Assembly: GCF_900188065.1 (NCBI RefSeq) | Contig: NZ_FZNQ01000003.1 | Coordinates: forward strand, 124,001-188,000 | DNA length: 64,000 nt | Direction: 5' to 3' | Origin: Halorubrum vacuolatum | Lineage (GTDB): Archaea > Halobacteriota > Halobacteria > Halobacteriales > Haloferacaceae | Notes under the pieces: generated by a model | What the model saw: the letters and a program-made list of their open reading frames with translations, nothing else | The model's database searches: none | What the model was told of the DNA's origin: nothing | Part shown: positions 36,772 to 47,176 of the stretch, piece by piece | Layout: each line of letters opens with the position of its first letter | Position numbering within the stretch: the first letter of the stretch is position 1 | Program-made: the position numbers and the translations under genes

Positions 36772-37196
36772 CGGACCGGTTTCTCCGCGTTTCCGCGCAC
36801 CAGTTCGATCATCGAGACGCCGTTCACCTTATCAACTTTGTAGTTGACGCCGGAGAGGTCGCCCATCGCACGACCCTTCGCGCCGCCGATCCCGGCGATG
36901 GTGACCTCGTCGTGCTCGTCGATGAACGAGATGGCCCCGTCGCCCGGACAGAAGGCGGTGACCTGTTTGCCGTTTTTGATCAGCTGAACGCGGACGCACT
37001 TTCGGATCGCCGAGTTCGGCTGCTTTGCCTCGATCCCGACCTTCTCTAAGACGATCCCGCGGGCCTGCGGAGCGCCTTCGAGGGGGTCGGACTTCTTTTT
37101 GAGCCCGCGCTCCCTCCGAGCGTACTCGGAGTCGGACCAGCGTCGTTTCTGCCGGTCCTGTTTGAGCTTCCGGGCGGCATATTTGCCGTTCGCCAT
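36768..37196 (-). CDS. rps12: 30S ribosomal protein S12
   Basis: 142 residues. [77 protein letters not shown] and the [29 protein letters not shown] block match archaeal S12/uS12, a decoding-site protein. A TATA box 25-32 nt upstream gives a leaderless mRNA that also carries rps7. A hairpin-T-tract terminator just before that TATA box separates this pair from the RNA polymerase genes upstream. Confidence 0.98.
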   Translation of the reverse strand: MANGKYAARKLKQDRQKRRWSDSEYARRERGLKKKSDPLEGAPQARGIVLEKVGIEAKQPNSAIRKCVRVQLIKNGKQVTAFCPGDGAISFIDEHDEVTIAGIGGAKGRAMGDLSGVNYKVDKVNGVSMIELVRGNAEKPVR

Positions 37197-37220
37197 GTGA
37201 GTTGACTTTCCGACGGAGCT

Positions 37221-37228
37221 ACTTAAGC
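37221..37228 (-). promoter_or_regulatory. TATA box of rps12-rps7
   Basis: CTTAAGTA on the plus-strand complement, 25-32 nt before the rps12 ATG at 37196; predicts transcription from about 37197, a leaderless mRNA. Confidence 0.6.
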
Positions 37229-37248
37229 ATCCCTCTTTGGCTCCCGAA

Positions 37249-37293
37249 AAACGGCCTCAGATCCGCCGAGAGGTACCTCTCCGGCGATCTGAG
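37249..37293 (-). terminator. Hairpin plus T5 terminator between the DUF6517-type gene and rps12
   Basis: A 38-nt near-palindrome (37256-37293) folds with stems CTCAGATC/GATCTGAG, GCCG/CGGC and AGAGG/CCTCT, with one bulged C on each side and a TA turn. On the minus strand it is followed after GGCCG by TTTTT (37247-37251). This bacterial-style structure is unusual for archaea and would stop read-through from the rpo-nusA-DUF6517 transcription unit. Confidence 0.6.
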
Positions 37294-37415
37294 AGGGTTT
37301 CACACGAACAAACGAGGGACGCTCGTGACCGTTGAGCCGATAAGCCGCGCGGAGAGGGCGTCGTTGTACGGCCGGACCGCCCCTGAAGACCCCTTCGACG
37401 TTCCGGTCGATCCGA

Positions 37416-38186
37416 TCACGCCCGCATGTCGGTGACCCACTCCGGTTCCTCGATCGTGGTTTCGCCGATCCCCTCGAAGGCGATATCGACCTCGACGATT
37501 GCCGCTTGCCCGTCGTGTTCTCCCTCCCACTGCTGCTCGAGCAGTCGGACGACCCCCGCTCCCGTTACCAGCATCGTCGCCGTCGCCTCGTCGACGGTTT
37601 CGGGGATCCCCGCATCGCCTGTGAACGAATCGGCATCGAGATGAACGGCAGGGTGGCCGTCGATCTCGGCGGCCCGATCGACGACGCGCATGTTCCAGCC
37701 GCCGACGCCGCGAACCCCGGTGGTCGCTTCGATCTCGAACTCCCTCGTGAAGAACGCGTCCGGCCGGTCGATCGACCACCGATCGGTGGTTGCGTTTTCG
37801 CCCCATCGCTCCCGCCGGAACGCCGCCGACCCGTCGACGTACACCTCGAACACCTCCCGCTCGTCGCCCCCGCCCATTTCCTGTCGGAGATACTGCCGCT
37901 GCCGTTCCGACTCGAAGGCGGCCTCGTACTCCTGGGAGGGAAGCCACCGGCTCGGTTCCGTCCCCCCGTCGTGTTCGGTCTCTGCTGTCGAGAACAGCTC
38001 GAAGCTTCCGGCCGTCTCCAGCGTTTCCGCATGCGTCGTCGACAACCGCTCCGTATCGAGGGTCTCCCCATCGAGCCAATCGACATCCCCGACCGTTTCG
38101 TCGGTCCGCGCCGTCGGTGCTGCACAGCCTGCGAGTACCCCGGCAGTACCCGCCCCGAGGGTGGCAAGTAGCGTTCGTCGGTGCAT
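37416..38186 (-). CDS. DUF6517-type lipoprotein, secreted by the Tat-like route
   Basis: 256 residues. MHRRTLLATLGAGTAGVLAGCAAP is a signal peptide with a lipobox LAGC (Cys21), and the RR pair fits Tat export, usual in haloarchaea; the mature protein would be anchored to the outside of the membrane. The rest (SFELFSTAETEHDGG..., EYEAAFESERQRQYLRQEMGGGDEREVFEVYVDG, EIEATTGVRGVGGWNMRVVDRAAEIDGHPAVHLDADS) resembles the haloarchaeal DUF6517 family. Function unknown. It sits between the nusA-like gene and rps12, where most archaeal operons have nothing or L30e-type genes; terminator follows. Confidence 0.8.
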   Translation of the reverse strand: MHRRTLLATLGAGTAGVLAGCAAPTARTDETVGDVDWLDGETLDTERLSTTHAETLETAGSFELFSTAETEHDGGTEPSRWLPSQEYEAAFESERQRQYLRQEMGGGDEREVFEVYVDGSAAFRRERWGENATTDRWSIDRPDAFFTREFEIEATTGVRGVGGWNMRVVDRAAEIDGHPAVHLDADSFTGDAGIPETVDEATATMLVTGAGVVRLLEQQWEGEHDGQAAIVEVDIAFEGIGETTIEEPEWVTDMRA

Positions 38187-38276
38187 GCGGCGCGAAGGCC
38201 GTGCGATAATAAATAGTATCCGGAGCGATCGTCCGAGCCCACCCCGCCCGACGTCGATGATCGGACCGATCGCCGC

Positions 38277-38696
38277 CTAGGTCAACTGGATATCGTCGAT
38301 GTCGTAGTGTCGCTTCGCCAGCGTCCGGGCGGTTTCGATGTTGCGGCCGTCAGCGCCGATGGCGACGCCACGGTCGGGTTCGGCCACCTCGACGTACGCG
38401 ACCCGGTCGTTCTGTTCGGAGACCGTCACGGCGTTGACCGCCGCCGGCGCGAGCGCGCTCGCGACGAACGCCTCCGCCGTGTCCGCGTCCTCGACCAACT
38501 CGATCGAGCGGTTCAGCCGGCGCTCGACCCCTTTTACCGTCTCGCCGGCTTGGCCGATGGCCGCCGCCATCTCGCCGGCCGGGACGAGAAAGACGAGCCG
38601 GTCGCCCTCCACGAGGCAGTCCTTCGGTGCGACTCCGGTCAGTTCGTCGAACCGACCGATATATCGCCGTGCCTCATCGGAGAGCTCGACCCGCAT
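38277..38696 (-). CDS. nusA: NusA-like transcription termination factor (KH domains)
   Basis: 139 residues, the short archaeal form that has only the two KH domains. VFLVPAGEMAAAIGQAGETVKGVERRLNRSIELVEDADTAEAFV and VAEPDRGVAIGADGRNIETARTLAKRHYDIDDI contain the two GxxG RNA-binding loops (IGQAGETV and IGADGRNI). It binds RNA and assists transcription elongation or termination. Its ATG overlaps the rpoA2 stop by 1 nt. The usual position right after rpoA2 is conserved. Confidence 0.94.
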   Translation of the reverse strand: MRVELSDEARRYIGRFDELTGVAPKDCLVEGDRLVFLVPAGEMAAAIGQAGETVKGVERRLNRSIELVEDADTAEAFVASALAPAAVNAVTVSEQNDRVAYVEVAEPDRGVAIGADGRNIETARTLAKRHYDIDDIQLT

Positions 38697-39976
38697 CAGT
38701 CCGTGCGTCCGTCGCGCTCGCCGTCGTGCTCGCGTCCGACCGGTCGTCCGCCGTCCGTGCTCGCCCCGTCGCCGATCACGCGCGATCCCATCCGCAGATC
38801 GACGTCGCCGGTGCCGATCGAGATCGGCTTGCCGGCGATGACGTTTTCGATGACGCCGTCGAGTTCGTCGTACTCGCCGTGGATCGCGGCCTCAAGGAGG
38901 TGGTTCACCGTCACCTCGAACGCCGCGCGTGCCAAGACGGAGTCCTTCGATCCGGAGATCCCGTGGCGACCGATCGATTCGATCTCGCCGTTGTTCGTCA
39001 TGATGTCCGCGACGAGCATCAGGTGTCGGACGTTCACGTCGTCGAGCCCCTGCTCTTCGAGCGTGTTCTTCGTCTCGTTGATGATCGTCTCGCGGGCCGC
39101 CTCGACGCCCAGGTTGCGGTAGATCTCGTGGATGTTGTTACACGTCGTCCGTGAGGCGTCGACGCCCTCGATCTCGAGGACGTCGCCGAAGGCCGACCCC
39201 TCCGTGTAGAGGACGAACCGCTCCTCGTCGTCGATCTCCTCTTTCCGGATGACGACGCGTTCGACCTCCTCGATTCCCTTAAATACGATGTCGCGGAGCC
39301 GCTCAACGAGCTGGAGTAGCTCGCGATAGCTCGGCTCGTTCGGGCCGAACTCGATCACGGTGCCGGCCTGTCGGGTGTCGACGCCGAGCGCGTCCGCGAT
39401 CGTCTCGGAGATGATCCCCGCGACCTCGCTCGGGTCCGAGTAGGTCGGCCATCGTTCCAACAGCGTGTCATCGTTGAGGTCGATCCGGACGAGCATATCG
39501 GCGACGTTCGTCGAGACGTCACCGAGCGCGAGGATGCGCGTCGACTCGATCGACCAGACGACCTCGTGAGCCTTCTCGCGGTCGGTCGCGTACTCGCCCT
39601 CGAGATGAACCGTCATCATCGGCGTGTCCGGCGTCTTCCGGGCGTCAACCAGCTCGATGAGTCGGGGAAGACCCTGTGTAACGTCAATTTCTGCAACCCC
39701 AGCGTAATGAAAAGTATTCATTGTCATCTGTGTGCCGGGTTCACCGATCGATTGTGCAGAAACGGTCCCGACCGGGTCCAATGGATCAACCCGTGTCTCG
39801 AGGTAGCGGTTCTCGACGCCGGTGACGATATCGGTCACCTGCTCGTTCGAGATGCCGTTGTACGCCTCGGCCTTCTCCTCGATGGTCTCATAGACCGCCC
39901 GCTTGAGCCGCGTCGGAAGCTCCGTCGCCTCGACGATCGCCTCCATGTCGTCGGTCACGTGCTCGTACTCAGTCAT
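38696..39976 (-). CDS. rpoA2: DNA-directed RNA polymerase subunit A''
   Basis: 426 residues, the C-terminal part of the split largest subunit (bacterial beta'). It has the bridge/trigger-helix region [57 protein letters not shown] and the jaw and clamp-closing segments [32 protein letters not shown] and [49 protein letters not shown]. Acidic C-terminal tail. Its start overlaps rpoA1 by 8 nt. Splitting of A into A' and A'' is the normal archaeal arrangement, not damage. Confidence 0.98.
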   Translation of the reverse strand: MTEYEHVTDDMEAIVEATELPTRLKRAVYETIEEKAEAYNGISNEQVTDIVTGVENRYLETRVDPLDPVGTVSAQSIGEPGTQMTMNTFHYAGVAEIDVTQGLPRLIELVDARKTPDTPMMTVHLEGEYATDREKAHEVVWSIESTRILALGDVSTNVADMLVRIDLNDDTLLERWPTYSDPSEVAGIISETIADALGVDTRQAGTVIEFGPNEPSYRELLQLVERLRDIVFKGIEEVERVVIRKEEIDDEERFVLYTEGSAFGDVLEIEGVDASRTTCNNIHEIYRNLGVEAARETIINETKNTLEEQGLDDVNVRHLMLVADIMTNNGEIESIGRHGISGSKDSVLARAAFEVTVNHLLEAAIHGEYDELDGVIENVIAGKPISIGTGDVDLRMGSRVIGDGASTDGGRPVGREHDGERDGRTD

Positions 39977-42902
39977 CGGATTCCACCTCCCGTCCGCGGA
40001 TCTCGTTAAGACCCGGTCCGGTATGTTCAGAGAGGTTCGTCGGCGGTGTCCGCTCGCCGAGGAACCGTTCCTTCTCCGCCTCGGAGCTGAACTCCGCTTG
40101 CATGACGCGATCGGCGATGCCGCCCACGTCGATGCCGTCGCCCGCTCCCGAGGAGACCTTCACCGGCGAGGTGCCGTCCTCGCCGAACTCGAACTGCACG
40201 ATGGTGCCCGAGGTGTCCCGGACGGTCCCGTCGTACTGCGCTTCCAGCTCGGAGAGCGCGTTGATCAGCCGCCGCTGGAGGTAGCCGGACTTCGAGGTCC
40301 GAACCGCCGTGTCGACCAGCCCCTCGCGGCCGCCCATCGCGTGGAAGAAGAACTCCTCGGGCGTCAGCCCGCCGCGGTAGGAGTTCTCCACGAACCCGTG
40401 TGCCTCCGCGGAGAGATCGTGTGGCCGGTAGTGTGAGAGCGTCCGGTCCTCGTAGCCGCGGTTGATCCGCTCGCCGCGAACCGCCTGCTGGCCGACGGAG
40501 CCGGCCATCTGTGTCAGGTTGAGCATCGACCCACGCGCGCCCGATCGGGCCATCACGACCGCCGGGTTGTCGTCGCCGAAGTGGCGATCGGCGATCTCAC
40601 CGGCGGAGTCACGGGCCTTCCCGAGCGTCTGCATGATCTTCATCTCCAGCGTCTCGTCGACGCTTCGTCCCGGCAACGACTCCAGTTCGCCGGCGTGGTA
40701 CGTCTCGATCAGCTCGTCGACACGCTGGTAGGCGCTCTCGATCGCCTCGTCGACCTGGCGTTCGGCCTCCGGCGGGATCGACTCGTCGTCGATCCCGATC
40801 GAGAAGCCGAAGTGCATGATCGCGCGCATCGCGAGCGCGGCGATCTCGTTGATGAAAACGCGCGCTCGTGTCTCGCCGTACGTCTTGGTGAGCGTGTCGA
40901 CGACCTCGCCGCCGAACGCGCCGACGGCGTCCTCGTCGATCGTCCCCTCCTTGAGTTGGCCGTTCTCGATGCGAACGGTGTCGCCGGTCGAGGAGGTGAA
41001 CTCGAGCGAGAGGTCATCGGGCAGCAGCTCCGAAAACAGCGTCCGCCCGGTCCAGTACTCCTCGCCGTGCTCGTCGACGCCATCCGCCTCCGGCAGCTCG
41101 TCGACGCGGGTCGCCCGCAGCAGGTCGAGCGCCTGCGTCTCGCTGAACTGTGGGTTCGTGTGGGTGAGCAGGTAGGTGCCGGAGATGTGGTCCTGGATCG
41201 CCCCGATGATGTTGCCACCGAACCGCGGCGAGAGGATCTGCTCCTGCACGCGCATGAGCACGCGTGCCTCCGCCCGCGCCTCCTCGTTCTGGAGCGCGTG
41301 CATGTTCATCTCGTCGCCGTCGAAGTCGGCGTTGTACGGCGGGCAGACGACCGTGTTCAGCCGGAACGTCTTATACGGCATGACCACGACCTCGTGGGCC
41401 ATGATCGACATCCGGTGTAACGACGGCTGCCGGTTGAAGATCACGATGTCGCCGTCTATCAGGTGGCGGTTGACCTCCCAATCAGGCTCGATCTTCTCCG
41501 ACAGCTCCTCGCAGTTCTTCTCGGTCACCTTCAGGCGACGACCGTCCGGGCGACGGACGTAGTTCGCGCCCGGATGGGACTCGGGTCCGTTTCGAACGTA
41601 CTGGCGGGCCTCCTCGACGTTGCGCTCGGTGACGTTGAGCGTCTGTGTCATCTCCGTCGCCACGCGGTCGGGGACGCCGACCTCGTTCAACGAGAGGGTG
41701 GGGTCCGGCGAGATGACCGTCCGTGCGGAGAAGTTGACGCGTTTCCCCGACAGCGACCCGCGGAAACGACCCTCCTTGCCTTTTAAGCGCTGGCTGAGCG
41801 TCTTCAGCGGTCGGCCGGATCGGTGGCGTGCCGGCGGCGTGCCGCTGATCTCGTTGTCGATGAACGTCGTGACGTGGTACTGTAACAGCTCCCAGAGGTC
41901 CTCGATGATGAGTTGTGGGGCGCCGGCCTCGCGGTTCTCCATGAACCGCTGGTTGATCCGGATGATGTCGACGAGCTTGTGGGTGAGGTCGTCCTCCGAT
42001 CGCTGGCCGTTGTCCAGCGTGATGGAGGGGCGCGTCGTCACCGGCGGGACCGGCAGTACCGTGAGCACCATCCACTCGGGCCGGGAGCCCTCGGCGTCGA
42101 TGCCGAGCACCTCCAAGTCCTCGTTCGGGATGTCCTCGAACCAGTCGCGCACGTCCGAGGGCATCAGTTTGTTCATGTCCTCCTCGGTGAGGTCGACGTC
42201 GAGCGCCTTCTCGATGGCCCGACGGTCCTCCTTTCGCGGACGGAACTCGCCGGCCATGATCTGGTTGATCCGGTCGAGCGCGATATCGGTCTTCTCGGCG
42301 AGTTCCTGCGGGGAGGTCCCCGGTTCGTCGGCCTCCTCGTCGGGCTGCATCGCGACCGCGATGCGCTCGGAGTAGTCGCCGGCGAGGACGTCCTGCACCT
42401 CGTAGTAGGTCGTCGGCTTCTCGTGTTTGATGTCCGCCTGCGGCTCGCCACAGAACGGGCAGTTCGAGGCCTTCCGCGCCTGCCGCACGGCCGCTTTCAA
42501 CACGTTGTGCGGGTCGTCGCCGAGCTCCTTCGCCCGCTCATATCGCTCGCTGAACTCCTCGCGCTGTCTCTCGTCTAACGCCAGCCGACCGCACTCCCGG
42601 CATGTCGAACGAAGCAGTCGACGGATGAGCTTCGTGAACCCGACGTGAATGACGGGCGCGGCGAGTTCGATGTGGCCGAAGTGACCGTTACACGAGCCCG
42701 AGTGGGACCCACAGGTTCGACACTCCAGCCCGGGATCGATCACGCCGAGCCGTGGGTCCATGAGCCCCATGTCGATGGGGTAGCCGTCGTCGTCGTAGGT
42801 GTCCGCCGTGATCACCTTCGTGGCCGACATGTCCCGGTACGTCTCCGGGTCCATGAGGCCGAAATCGATGCCGCCGAGCGTCTTCGGTGTCTGCATTGAC
42901 AT
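39969..42902 (-). CDS. rpoA1: DNA-directed RNA polymerase subunit A'
   Basis: 977 residues, the N-terminal part of the largest subunit. Zinc/clamp motifs [20 protein letters not shown] and CRECG/CPFCG near the start, and the catalytic loop [12 protein letters not shown] near residue 521 that holds the three magnesium aspartates. Also present are [24 protein letters not shown] and [18 protein letters not shown]. Start at ATG 42902 directly abuts the rpoB1 stop; an ATG at 42896 is equally close. Confidence 0.98.
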   Translation of the reverse strand: MSMQTPKTLGGIDFGLMDPETYRDMSATKVITADTYDDDGYPIDMGLMDPRLGVIDPGLECRTCGSHSGSCNGHFGHIELAAPVIHVGFTKLIRRLLRSTCRECGRLALDERQREEFSERYERAKELGDDPHNVLKAAVRQARKASNCPFCGEPQADIKHEKPTTYYEVQDVLAGDYSERIAVAMQPDEEADEPGTSPQELAEKTDIALDRINQIMAGEFRPRKEDRRAIEKALDVDLTEEDMNKLMPSDVRDWFEDIPNEDLEVLGIDAEGSRPEWMVLTVLPVPPVTTRPSITLDNGQRSEDDLTHKLVDIIRINQRFMENREAGAPQLIIEDLWELLQYHVTTFIDNEISGTPPARHRSGRPLKTLSQRLKGKEGRFRGSLSGKRVNFSARTVISPDPTLSLNEVGVPDRVATEMTQTLNVTERNVEEARQYVRNGPESHPGANYVRRPDGRRLKVTEKNCEELSEKIEPDWEVNRHLIDGDIVIFNRQPSLHRMSIMAHEVVVMPYKTFRLNTVVCPPYNADFDGDEMNMHALQNEEARAEARVLMRVQEQILSPRFGGNIIGAIQDHISGTYLLTHTNPQFSETQALDLLRATRVDELPEADGVDEHGEEYWTGRTLFSELLPDDLSLEFTSSTGDTVRIENGQLKEGTIDEDAVGAFGGEVVDTLTKTYGETRARVFINEIAALAMRAIMHFGFSIGIDDESIPPEAERQVDEAIESAYQRVDELIETYHAGELESLPGRSVDETLEMKIMQTLGKARDSAGEIADRHFGDDNPAVVMARSGARGSMLNLTQMAGSVGQQAVRGERINRGYEDRTLSHYRPHDLSAEAHGFVENSYRGGLTPEEFFFHAMGGREGLVDTAVRTSKSGYLQRRLINALSELEAQYDGTVRDTSGTIVQFEFGEDGTSPVKVSSGAGDGIDVGGIADRVMQAEFSSEAEKERFLGERTPPTNLSEHTGPGLNEIRGREVESDD

Positions 42903-44732
42903 TTAAATCGCGTCCTCCAGTTCGAGTTTCGGTCGGATGCCGAGCGCGATCATCTCATCGAGCAAGAGCTTGAACGCGTAGCTCACCTCCAGTTCGTGGA
43001 TGTCGTCCTCGTTGCCCGTGACCGGGTCGTACACCCGCCGCTGCTCGCGATCCTCGACGGCGACGAGCCCCGTCTCCGCGGAAACGTACACCCGCTCCGC
43101 GTCGGAGGACTGCAGGAGCCGTTCGTTGAGCACCATCGACGCGCCGTGGCCGATGATCGTGTCGCGCTCCATCTCCCCGACGCGGAGACCACCCTCGCGG
43201 GCACGCCCCTCCGTGGGCTGGCGCGTGAGCACCTGCACCGGGCCGCGCGAGCGGGCGTGGAGCTTGTTCGACACCATGTGGTACAGCTTGTGGTAGAAGA
43301 TCGTCCCGACGAAGATCTCCGCGTCGATCTTCTCGCCGGTCACGCCGGAATACATGACCTCCTTGCCGGAGGAGTTGAACCCGAACTCCTCTAACCCCTC
43401 CCGGAGTTCGGCCTCGTCTTCGCCCTGGAACGGCGTCCCGTCGACGCGGGAGCCGCGCAGGGAGCCGACCTTGCCGCCGAGCATCTCCAGAACGTGTCCC
43501 ACCGTCATCCGCGAGGGCAACGCGTGCGGGTTGACGACGAGGTCGGGGACGACCCCCTCCTCGGTGAAGGGCATGTCCTCCTGCGGGGCGAGGTGGCCGA
43601 CGACGCCCTTCTGGCCGTGTCGCGACGCGAACTTGTCGCCCAGTTCGGGCACCCGCTGGTCGCGTACCTTCACCTTCGAGAGCTTCGAACCGTCCTCGCC
43701 CTCCATCAGCGTCACGGTGTCGACGACGCCGGACTCACCGGAGCGCATCGTCACGCTCGTCTCACGCCGCTTCTGTGGGGAGAGCCCGCCCATGTCGTCG
43801 GGCTCCTCCAGGAATCGCGGCGGGCTCGTCTTCCCGAGCAGGACGGAGGACTCATCGACCACCGTCTCGGGGTTGACGAGGCCGTCCTCATCCAGGTGCG
43901 TGTAGGCGTCCTCGCCGCGCGCGCCGCGCACGTCCTGTGAGGGGATCTCGAAGCGATCCTCCTGCCCGCCCGGATACCGTCGCTCCTCGCCCTCGTAGGT
44001 TCGGAAGAAGTGCGAGCGGGCGAGCGCGCGGTCGACGGAGCCCTGGTTCATCACCAGTGCGTCCTCGATGTTGAACCCCTCATAGGACATGACCGCGACG
44101 ACGAAGTTCTGGGCGGCCGGGCGCTCGTCGAAGTTGATCTGCTCGGTGGTCTGTGTCTTGACCATCGCCAGCTGCGGGTAGTGCATCAGGTGCTGGCGCG
44201 TGTCGGGGCGGATCCGGTAGTTCGCGGAGGGAAGCCCGAGCGACTGTTTCATCATCCCGGCTCCCATCGTAATGCGGGGGCTCGCGTTGTGTTCGGGGTA
44301 CGGGATCATCCCCGCACCGATACCGAAGACGAGCTGTGGGTCGATCTCGAGGTGGGTGTGCTCCTCGGTGATGTCCTCCTCGTCGACGGCGACGAGGATG
44401 TCCTCCTCCTCCTCGGCGTCGATGAACTCGACGTAGCCGCGTTCGACGAGGCCCTCGAAGCCGACGTCGCCGCGTTCGAGCGCGGCGATCTCCTCGTCGC
44501 CAAGTAAGGGTTCTCCGTTCTCGACGACGATGAGCGGCCGCCGGGCGCGTCCGGCGTCCGCGTTCACGATCACTTCGCGGGTGCGCTCTTTCACCGAGAC
44601 GTTGACCATCTCGCTGACGTCGCCCCGTCGCCGTGCCTCGCGGATCTGTTCTGCGAGCGCCGTGGGGTCCGGATGGGTCCCCACGAGGCTCCCGTTGACG
44701 TACACCTTCGCTTCGCGTGCTTCTGTTGCCAT
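42903..44732 (-). CDS. rpoB1: DNA-directed RNA polymerase subunit B'
   Basis: 609 residues, the C-terminal part of the split second-largest subunit. Blocks [67 protein letters not shown] and [31 protein letters not shown] belong to the hybrid-binding and wall regions. The start at ATG 44732 lies 1 bp from the rpoB2 stop; an upstream in-frame ATG would overlap rpoB2. Euryarchaeal halophiles encode B as two genes, so the split is expected. Confidence 0.98.
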   Translation of the reverse strand: MATEAREAKVYVNGSLVGTHPDPTALAEQIREARRRGDVSEMVNVSVKERTREVIVNADAGRARRPLIVVENGEPLLGDEEIAALERGDVGFEGLVERGYVEFIDAEEEEDILVAVDEEDITEEHTHLEIDPQLVFGIGAGMIPYPEHNASPRITMGAGMMKQSLGLPSANYRIRPDTRQHLMHYPQLAMVKTQTTEQINFDERPAAQNFVVAVMSYEGFNIEDALVMNQGSVDRALARSHFFRTYEGEERRYPGGQEDRFEIPSQDVRGARGEDAYTHLDEDGLVNPETVVDESSVLLGKTSPPRFLEEPDDMGGLSPQKRRETSVTMRSGESGVVDTVTLMEGEDGSKLSKVKVRDQRVPELGDKFASRHGQKGVVGHLAPQEDMPFTEEGVVPDLVVNPHALPSRMTVGHVLEMLGGKVGSLRGSRVDGTPFQGEDEAELREGLEEFGFNSSGKEVMYSGVTGEKIDAEIFVGTIFYHKLYHMVSNKLHARSRGPVQVLTRQPTEGRAREGGLRVGEMERDTIIGHGASMVLNERLLQSSDAERVYVSAETGLVAVEDREQRRVYDPVTGNEDDIHELEVSYAFKLLLDEMIALGIRPKLELEDAI

Positions 44733-44733
44733 A

Positions 44734-46299
44734 TCAGTCGTCCGCCGTCTGTCGTTCGACGCGTTCGATGCCGGGGATCCCCTCGACACCCATCGACGCC
44801 AATTCCCGTTTCAGTCCCTGTTCGTCCTCGACGTTCTGTGAGAGCTCCATCGCCTGTGCGAAGTTCTTCACCAGCCCACAGTTCGGCCCCTCCGGCGTCT
44901 CGGAGGGACAGATGCGACCCCACTGGGTCGCGTGCAGGTCGCGCGCCTCGAAGTGTGGCTGTGACCGTGACAGCGGGCTTCGGAGGCGACGCAGGTGTGA
45001 CAGCACGCCCATGTAGTCGGTCCGGTCGACGAGCTGGGAGACGCCCGAGCGGCCGCCCACCCAGTTGCCCGTCGCGATCGGGTGTTCGAGCCGCTCGGTC
45101 AGCACGTCCGAGCGCACGACGGTGTTCACCGTCAGGTTGCGGTTGCGCATGTTCGCCCGTTCGAGCTGGTATTTCACGTCGCGTGCGAGCTTGTTCAACG
45201 CGGTACGGAACAGGTCGCGCATCAGGTCGCCCGAGACCTTCAGCCGCTTGTTCGCGTAGTGGTCCTTGTCGTCGGGGCCGCGGCGTTCGAGCGCGAGTTC
45301 GAAACACGCCTCGGCCATCCGGCAGAGGTAGTACGCCTTGTTGATCCGGACGTCCTCCTCGTCGACGCCCTCCTCATGGAGGTGCGGAAGGAGGTACCGG
45401 TCGATGACGTAGTTCGCCCGCTTCAGCTGGTAGTTCTTCCCCTGCCCGGAGGCGACGCGTTCGCCGAGGCTCTCGATCGCCTCCTCGGTGGTTCGGACGG
45501 GCGCTTCCTCTAAATTCTCCAGCATGAACTTCACGATCTCGGGGTCGTCGCTCACACGGTGGACGATCTCCTCGTCGGATTCGAGTCCAAGCGCCCGGAC
45601 GAGCGTGACGAAGTTCACGGAGCCGGAGACGGAGGGGAACGATACCTCGAGGATCCCCTCGCGGTTGCGCTCACAGAGCACGAGCGCGCGGTAGCCACGG
45701 CGCTGTGAGAAGGTCTTTGCGACCTGGATCTCGTCGCCATATTTCGAGTCGTACTCCGCGAGGATCTTGTTCGGTGCGAGGTCCTCGGAGGTCATCAACA
45801 CGCGCTCGGAGCCGTTGACGATGAAGTAGCCGCCGGGATCGACGGGGTCCTCGCCGATGTCGATCAGCTCCTCATCGGTGAAGCCGGCCATGTTACACTT
45901 GTTCGAGCCGACCATCACCGGCATGCGCCCGACCTTCGTCTCCGTGGAGTCGACGACGGTTTCGGGCTCCTCCTCGCCGCCACGGACGATGGACATCTCC
46001 ATGAAGACGGGCGCGGAGTAGGTGATGTTTCGCAGGCGGGCTTCCTGTGGATACAACAGCTCCTCGGAGCCGTCGGCCTCGCGGACGCGAGGGGTGACCA
46101 TCCGGACATCGCCGAGTTCGACGTAGACGGGCTCTTGGCCCTCCTTATCGCCGATGTCGGTGTCGATGGTCGCCTTCTCGTCGACGACTTCCTGCATGCC
46201 GCGGTCGAGGAAGTTGTTGAACGAGCGGAAGTGGTGTTCTGCGAGCCGGTCATCCGAGAAGTATTCGCGTGAAACCACGCGTCGGTCTTCCCTGTTCAT
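44734..46299 (-). CDS. rpoB2: DNA-directed RNA polymerase subunit B''
   Basis: 521 residues, the N-terminal part of the second-largest subunit. [38 protein letters not shown]-type block ([17 protein letters not shown]), [23 protein letters not shown], and [22 protein letters not shown] with the conserved [11 protein letters not shown] close to the C-terminus are diagnostic. The ATG overlaps the rpoH stop by 4 nt. Confidence 0.98.
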   Translation of the reverse strand: MNREDRRVVSREYFSDDRLAEHHFRSFNNFLDRGMQEVVDEKATIDTDIGDKEGQEPVYVELGDVRMVTPRVREADGSEELLYPQEARLRNITYSAPVFMEMSIVRGGEEEPETVVDSTETKVGRMPVMVGSNKCNMAGFTDEELIDIGEDPVDPGGYFIVNGSERVLMTSEDLAPNKILAEYDSKYGDEIQVAKTFSQRRGYRALVLCERNREGILEVSFPSVSGSVNFVTLVRALGLESDEEIVHRVSDDPEIVKFMLENLEEAPVRTTEEAIESLGERVASGQGKNYQLKRANYVIDRYLLPHLHEEGVDEEDVRINKAYYLCRMAEACFELALERRGPDDKDHYANKRLKVSGDLMRDLFRTALNKLARDVKYQLERANMRNRNLTVNTVVRSDVLTERLEHPIATGNWVGGRSGVSQLVDRTDYMGVLSHLRRLRSPLSRSQPHFEARDLHATQWGRICPSETPEGPNCGLVKNFAQAMELSQNVEDEQGLKRELASMGVEGIPGIERVERQTADD

Positions 46300-46526
46300 G
46301 AGACGACGAGTCGGTATACGACCGCTGTATCGGTCGTTCGGGAGTTTCGGACGATTTTCACCACGTCGCCGACGGTGGCCTCGTCGGGGAGCGCGGGATC
46401 GGTCCGTTTGATCTTCGGCAGGTCGGTCTTTTTCACGTTGTACTCCGTCAGGACCGCCTCGACCTCCTCGGGATCGTCGAGAAGGACGTGGTCCGGGACG
46501 AGTTCGTGTTGGCTTACGTCTACCAT
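46296..46526 (-). CDS. rpoH: DNA-directed RNA polymerase subunit H
   Basis: 76 residues. [25 protein letters not shown] and [18 protein letters not shown] fit the archaeal Rpb5 C-terminal homologue, which lies at the DNA entry jaw. First gene of the RNA polymerase operon, 36 nt downstream of the predicted transcription start. Confidence 0.97.
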   Translation of the reverse strand: MVDVSQHELVPDHVLLDDPEEVEAVLTEYNVKKTDLPKIKRTDPALPDEATVGDVVKIVRNSRTTDTAVVYRLVVS

Positions 46527-46585
46527 GGGTGCTGGTGGTGGGGAGAAGCTATCACGAGATACTACAGCGGCTTACAAGCGCCACT

Positions 46586-46593
46586 CAAATAAG
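46586..46593 (-). promoter_or_regulatory. TATA box of the rpoH-led operon
   Basis: Minus-strand CTTATTTG, about 60-67 nt before the rpoH ATG; the predicted leader is about 36 nt. The same octamer is the TATA-like box of the tRNA-Asp genes on the plus strand at 46723. Confidence 0.55.
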
Positions 46594-46599
46594 ACTTGT

Positions 46600-46720
46600 T
46601 AACCACGGACGCCACGCGCCGCTCCCAGAAGCGCGGGCGTTCTCGACCTCACAGACGAGGGCTGTGAGTAAAAACGTACCGGGGTATGTGAACGGCGCAC
46701 AGCCGAAAGCGGGATGGCAA
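46600..46720. ncRNA. Structured intergenic segment with two hairpins, between rpoH and tRNA-Asp promoters
   Basis: Two hairpins lie in this gene-free stretch: one near 46609-46640 (ACGCC-A-CGCGC ... GCGCG-GGCGT) and one at 46648-46668 (CTCACAG ACGAGGG CTGTGAG, perfect 7 bp), the latter followed by TAAAAACG. Without expression data I cannot tell a small RNA from regulatory DNA or a degraded repeat; low confidence. Confidence 0.35.
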
Positions 46721-46722
46721 GC

Positions 46723-46730
46723 CTTATTTG
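46723..46730 (+). promoter_or_regulatory. TATA-like box of the first tRNA-Asp gene
   Basis: CTTATTTG 30-37 nt before the mature tRNA 5' end. Confidence 0.55.
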
Positions 46731-46759
46731 CCGAACGGGGATACGGTTGAGTGCGGCAC

Positions 46760-46832
46760 GCCCGGATGGTGTAGTGGCCCATCATACGACCCTGTCACGG
46801 TCGTGACGCGGGTTCAAATCCCGCTCCGGGCG
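46760..46832 (+). tRNA. tRNA-Asp (GTC)
   Basis: 73 nt. The acceptor stem GCCCGGA pairs with TCCGGGC, discriminator base G. Anticodon loop CTGTCAC gives anticodon GTC for Asp. T loop GTTCAAATC is standard; no intron; CCA is not encoded. Confidence 0.95.
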
Positions 46833-46864
46833 TCCCCGATTTCGGGGCCCCGCCGCGGTTGTCT

Positions 46865-46937
46865 GCCCGGATGGTGTAGTGGCCCATCATACGACCCTGT
46901 CACGGTCGTGACGCGGGTTCAAATCCCGCTCCGGGCG
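46865..46937 (+). tRNA. Second, identical tRNA-Asp (GTC)
   Basis: 73 nt, the same in every base as the first copy. The 32-nt spacer has the hairpin CCCCGA-TT-TCGGGG. A recent tandem duplication is likely. Confidence 0.95.
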
Positions 46938-46978
46938 CTTGACGAACATTGACGAGCGAAGCGAGTCCGTTCGTCAAG
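46938..46978. repeat. 10-bp perfect inverted repeat abutting tRNA-Asp
   Basis: CTTGACGAAC (46938-46947) and GTTCGTCAAG (46969-46978) flank GAGCGAAGCGAG-type sequence. It begins at the first base after the second tRNA, where it could act as a terminator stem or an element end. Confidence 0.6.
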
Positions 46979-47033
46979 CGGTCCGAAGGATTTGAAGCAG
47001 GGAGCGGAGCGAGCGTTGCGAGCGGAGCGACTG

Positions 47034-47056
47034 GGGTTCAAATCCCGCTCCGGGCG
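47034..47056 (+). mobile_element. Extra copy of the tRNA-Asp 3' end (probable attachment-site scar)
   Basis: The 23 bases from GGGTTCAAA to CTCCGGGCG are identical to the 3' end of both tRNA-Asp genes, but the rest of the tRNA is missing. Such 3' copies are what tRNA-targeting integrases leave at the far end of an inserted element. Only 96 bp lie between it and the complete tRNA, so any element has been almost fully deleted. Confidence 0.6.
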
Positions 47057-47072
47057 TTTTCCACAAACAATC

Positions 47073-47101
47073 GATGAGCGAAGCGAGCCCGTTCGCATCG
47101 T
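47073..47101. repeat. Imperfect inverted repeat with GAGCGAAGCGAG core
   Basis: CGATGAGCGAA ... TTCGCATCG with a two-base bulge; the core GAGCGAAGCGAG also occurs at 46952-46963. Confidence 0.45.
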
Positions 47102-47176
47102 AGCCGTCCGCTTGGTTTTATTGAATCCTCACGGAGTGATCGGTTTCACACGGTGTGCTGCATAGCGAGAATACGT

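Noticed and set aside
42903-46299. Frameshifted RNA polymerase beta gene
   Set aside because: B' and B'' are separate genes in halophilic archaea, and the junction has clear stop and start codons.
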